Shown here one piece after another: positions 5,708-6,156 of a stretch of 6,156 bases of DNA. Within the stretch, counting starts at the first letter, position 1, and every line of letters starts with the position of its first letter. Under the pieces are notes generated by a model, which had not been told where the DNA came from, made no database searches, and saw only the letters and a list, made by a program, of their open reading frames with translations. The position numbers and the translations under genes are program-made. This DNA is from Clostridia bacterium (lineage in GTDB: Bacteria; Bacillota; Clostridia; UBA1381): the NCBI GenBank assembly GCA_017521775.1, contig JAFXBO010000177.1:1-6156 (forward strand), in the 5' to 3' direction.

Positions 5708-6156
5708 ATACCCTAATTTGCTTGTCATTGCCAATAACAGCCTTTCTGAAAGTAATTCAAACGGAAGAACACTTGCAGGTTTTTTAAAAGGCTGGGAAAA
5801 GAAAAATATAGCACAAATATATATATCAGGTGAAACTCCATCATCAAAGGTATGTGATAATTTTTATCAGATAACGGATAGGGATGTCTTAAAAGGACTT
5901 TATAAGAAAAATATTGTTGGAAAACAAGTTTTTAATAAAAATAAGTCTAATAATGGTTCAAATGTCAAAAAACTAATAAAAGGGAAATCCATTTTAAGAA
6001 TGTTAATGCGTGACATTTTGTGGGGAACAAATGTATGGTGGAACAAAAGACTAAAATCATGGCTTCATGATTTTTCCCCTGATATACTACTGTTTTTTGC
6101 AGGCGAATCTGTATTTACATATAAAATGGCAATGAAAATTGCAAAATACTGCGATA
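5697..6156 (+). CDS. Probable glycosyltransferase (GT-B type), N-terminal part, truncated by window end
   Basis: An open frame of 153 codons from TTG 5697 runs off the right edge with no stop. The translation begins LSKYPNLLVIANNSLS, continues SNSNGRTLAGFLKGW, then QIYISGETP, VCDNFYQITDRDVLKG, and later DFSPDILLFFAGES. A first hydrophobic strand followed by an N-S-N-G-R-T loop and a 'P-D-x-[IL]-[IL]' strand after about 135 residues is the architecture of the N-terminal domain of GT-B glycosyltransferases in capsule loci; I recognise the SNGRT / KGW / VCDN pattern from such proteins but cannot name a subfamily. The middle part (about 80-105) is Lys/Asn-rich and looks like a variable loop. The donor domain with its E-x7-E motif would be outside the window. 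TTG is chosen because of the ribosome site at 5683-5688. It overlaps the preceding stop in another frame, which supports coupling. Confidence 0.7.
   Translation, partial: MLSKYPNLLVIANNSLSESNSNGRTLAGFLKGWEKKNIAQIYISGETPSSKVCDNFYQITDRDVLKGLYKKNIVGKQVFNKNKSNNGSNVKKLIKGKSILRMLMRDILWGTNVWWNKRLKSWLHDFSPDILLFFAGESVFTYKMAMKIAKYCD

Noticed and set aside
1..6156. Reassigned genetic code with TGA read as Trp
   Set aside because: Five genes end at TGA exactly where the next gene begins, and Trp is coded by TGG throughout.
1..6156. CRISPR arrays, tRNA or rRNA genes, insertion sequences, attachment sites
   Set aside because: No direct-repeat arrays, transposase-like frames, inverted terminal repeats or RNA-gene-like stretches were seen; the window is almost wholly coding for glycan genes.

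Overview
The window is an interior slice of a one-directional, A+T-rich polysaccharide biosynthesis operon. All genes are on the + strand. The low-GC base composition, AGA/AAA-rich codon use, strong AGGAG-type ribosome binding sites and TTG starts suggest a Firmicute, probably a Clostridia/Lachnospiraceae-like gut or rumen bacterium. The protein families (PglC-type initiating transferase, several glycosyltransferases, LicD, a TagD-like cytidylyltransferase) point to a capsule, exopolysaccharide or teichoic-acid-like glycan. The species and glycan structure cannot be read from this sequence.

Layout: (1) 3-173, the 3' end of a DegT/DnrJ/EryC1-type sugar aminotransferase. (2) 173-853, a PglC/EpsL-like phosphoglycosyl transferase that would start the lipid-linked unit. 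(3) 866-1690, a family 2 glycosyltransferase of the AmsE type. (4) 1693-2130, a TagD-like cytidylyltransferase with a TTG start. (5) 2130-2960, a NodB/polysaccharide-deacetylase-like protein. (6) 2972-4054, a family 4 glycosyltransferase. (7) 4051-4875, a LicD-family phosphotransferase. (8) 4889-5707, a family 2-like glycosyltransferase cut in two by an in-frame TGA at 5312-5314. (9) 5697 to the window end, the N-terminal part of another probable glycosyltransferase, starting at TTG and running off the edge.

Genes overlap by 1 to 11 bases or are separated by at most 13, so there is no room for an internal promoter or terminator, and none was seen. No stretch over 300 bases lacks a gene. Working model (inference): the aminotransferase completes a nucleotide-activated amino sugar, and the PglC-like enzyme loads a sugar phosphate onto undecaprenyl phosphate. 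The glycosyltransferases then extend the unit, while the cytidylyltransferase and LicD protein supply and attach a phosphorylated alcohol such as phosphoglycerol or phosphocholine. The NodB-like protein may edit acyl groups. No flippase or polymerase is in this slice.

The points most worth a second look are the in-frame stop in the eighth gene, the missing helix-breaking proline in the initiating transferase, and the altered C-terminal signature of the cytidylyltransferase. I found no clear evidence of a wholly new system.
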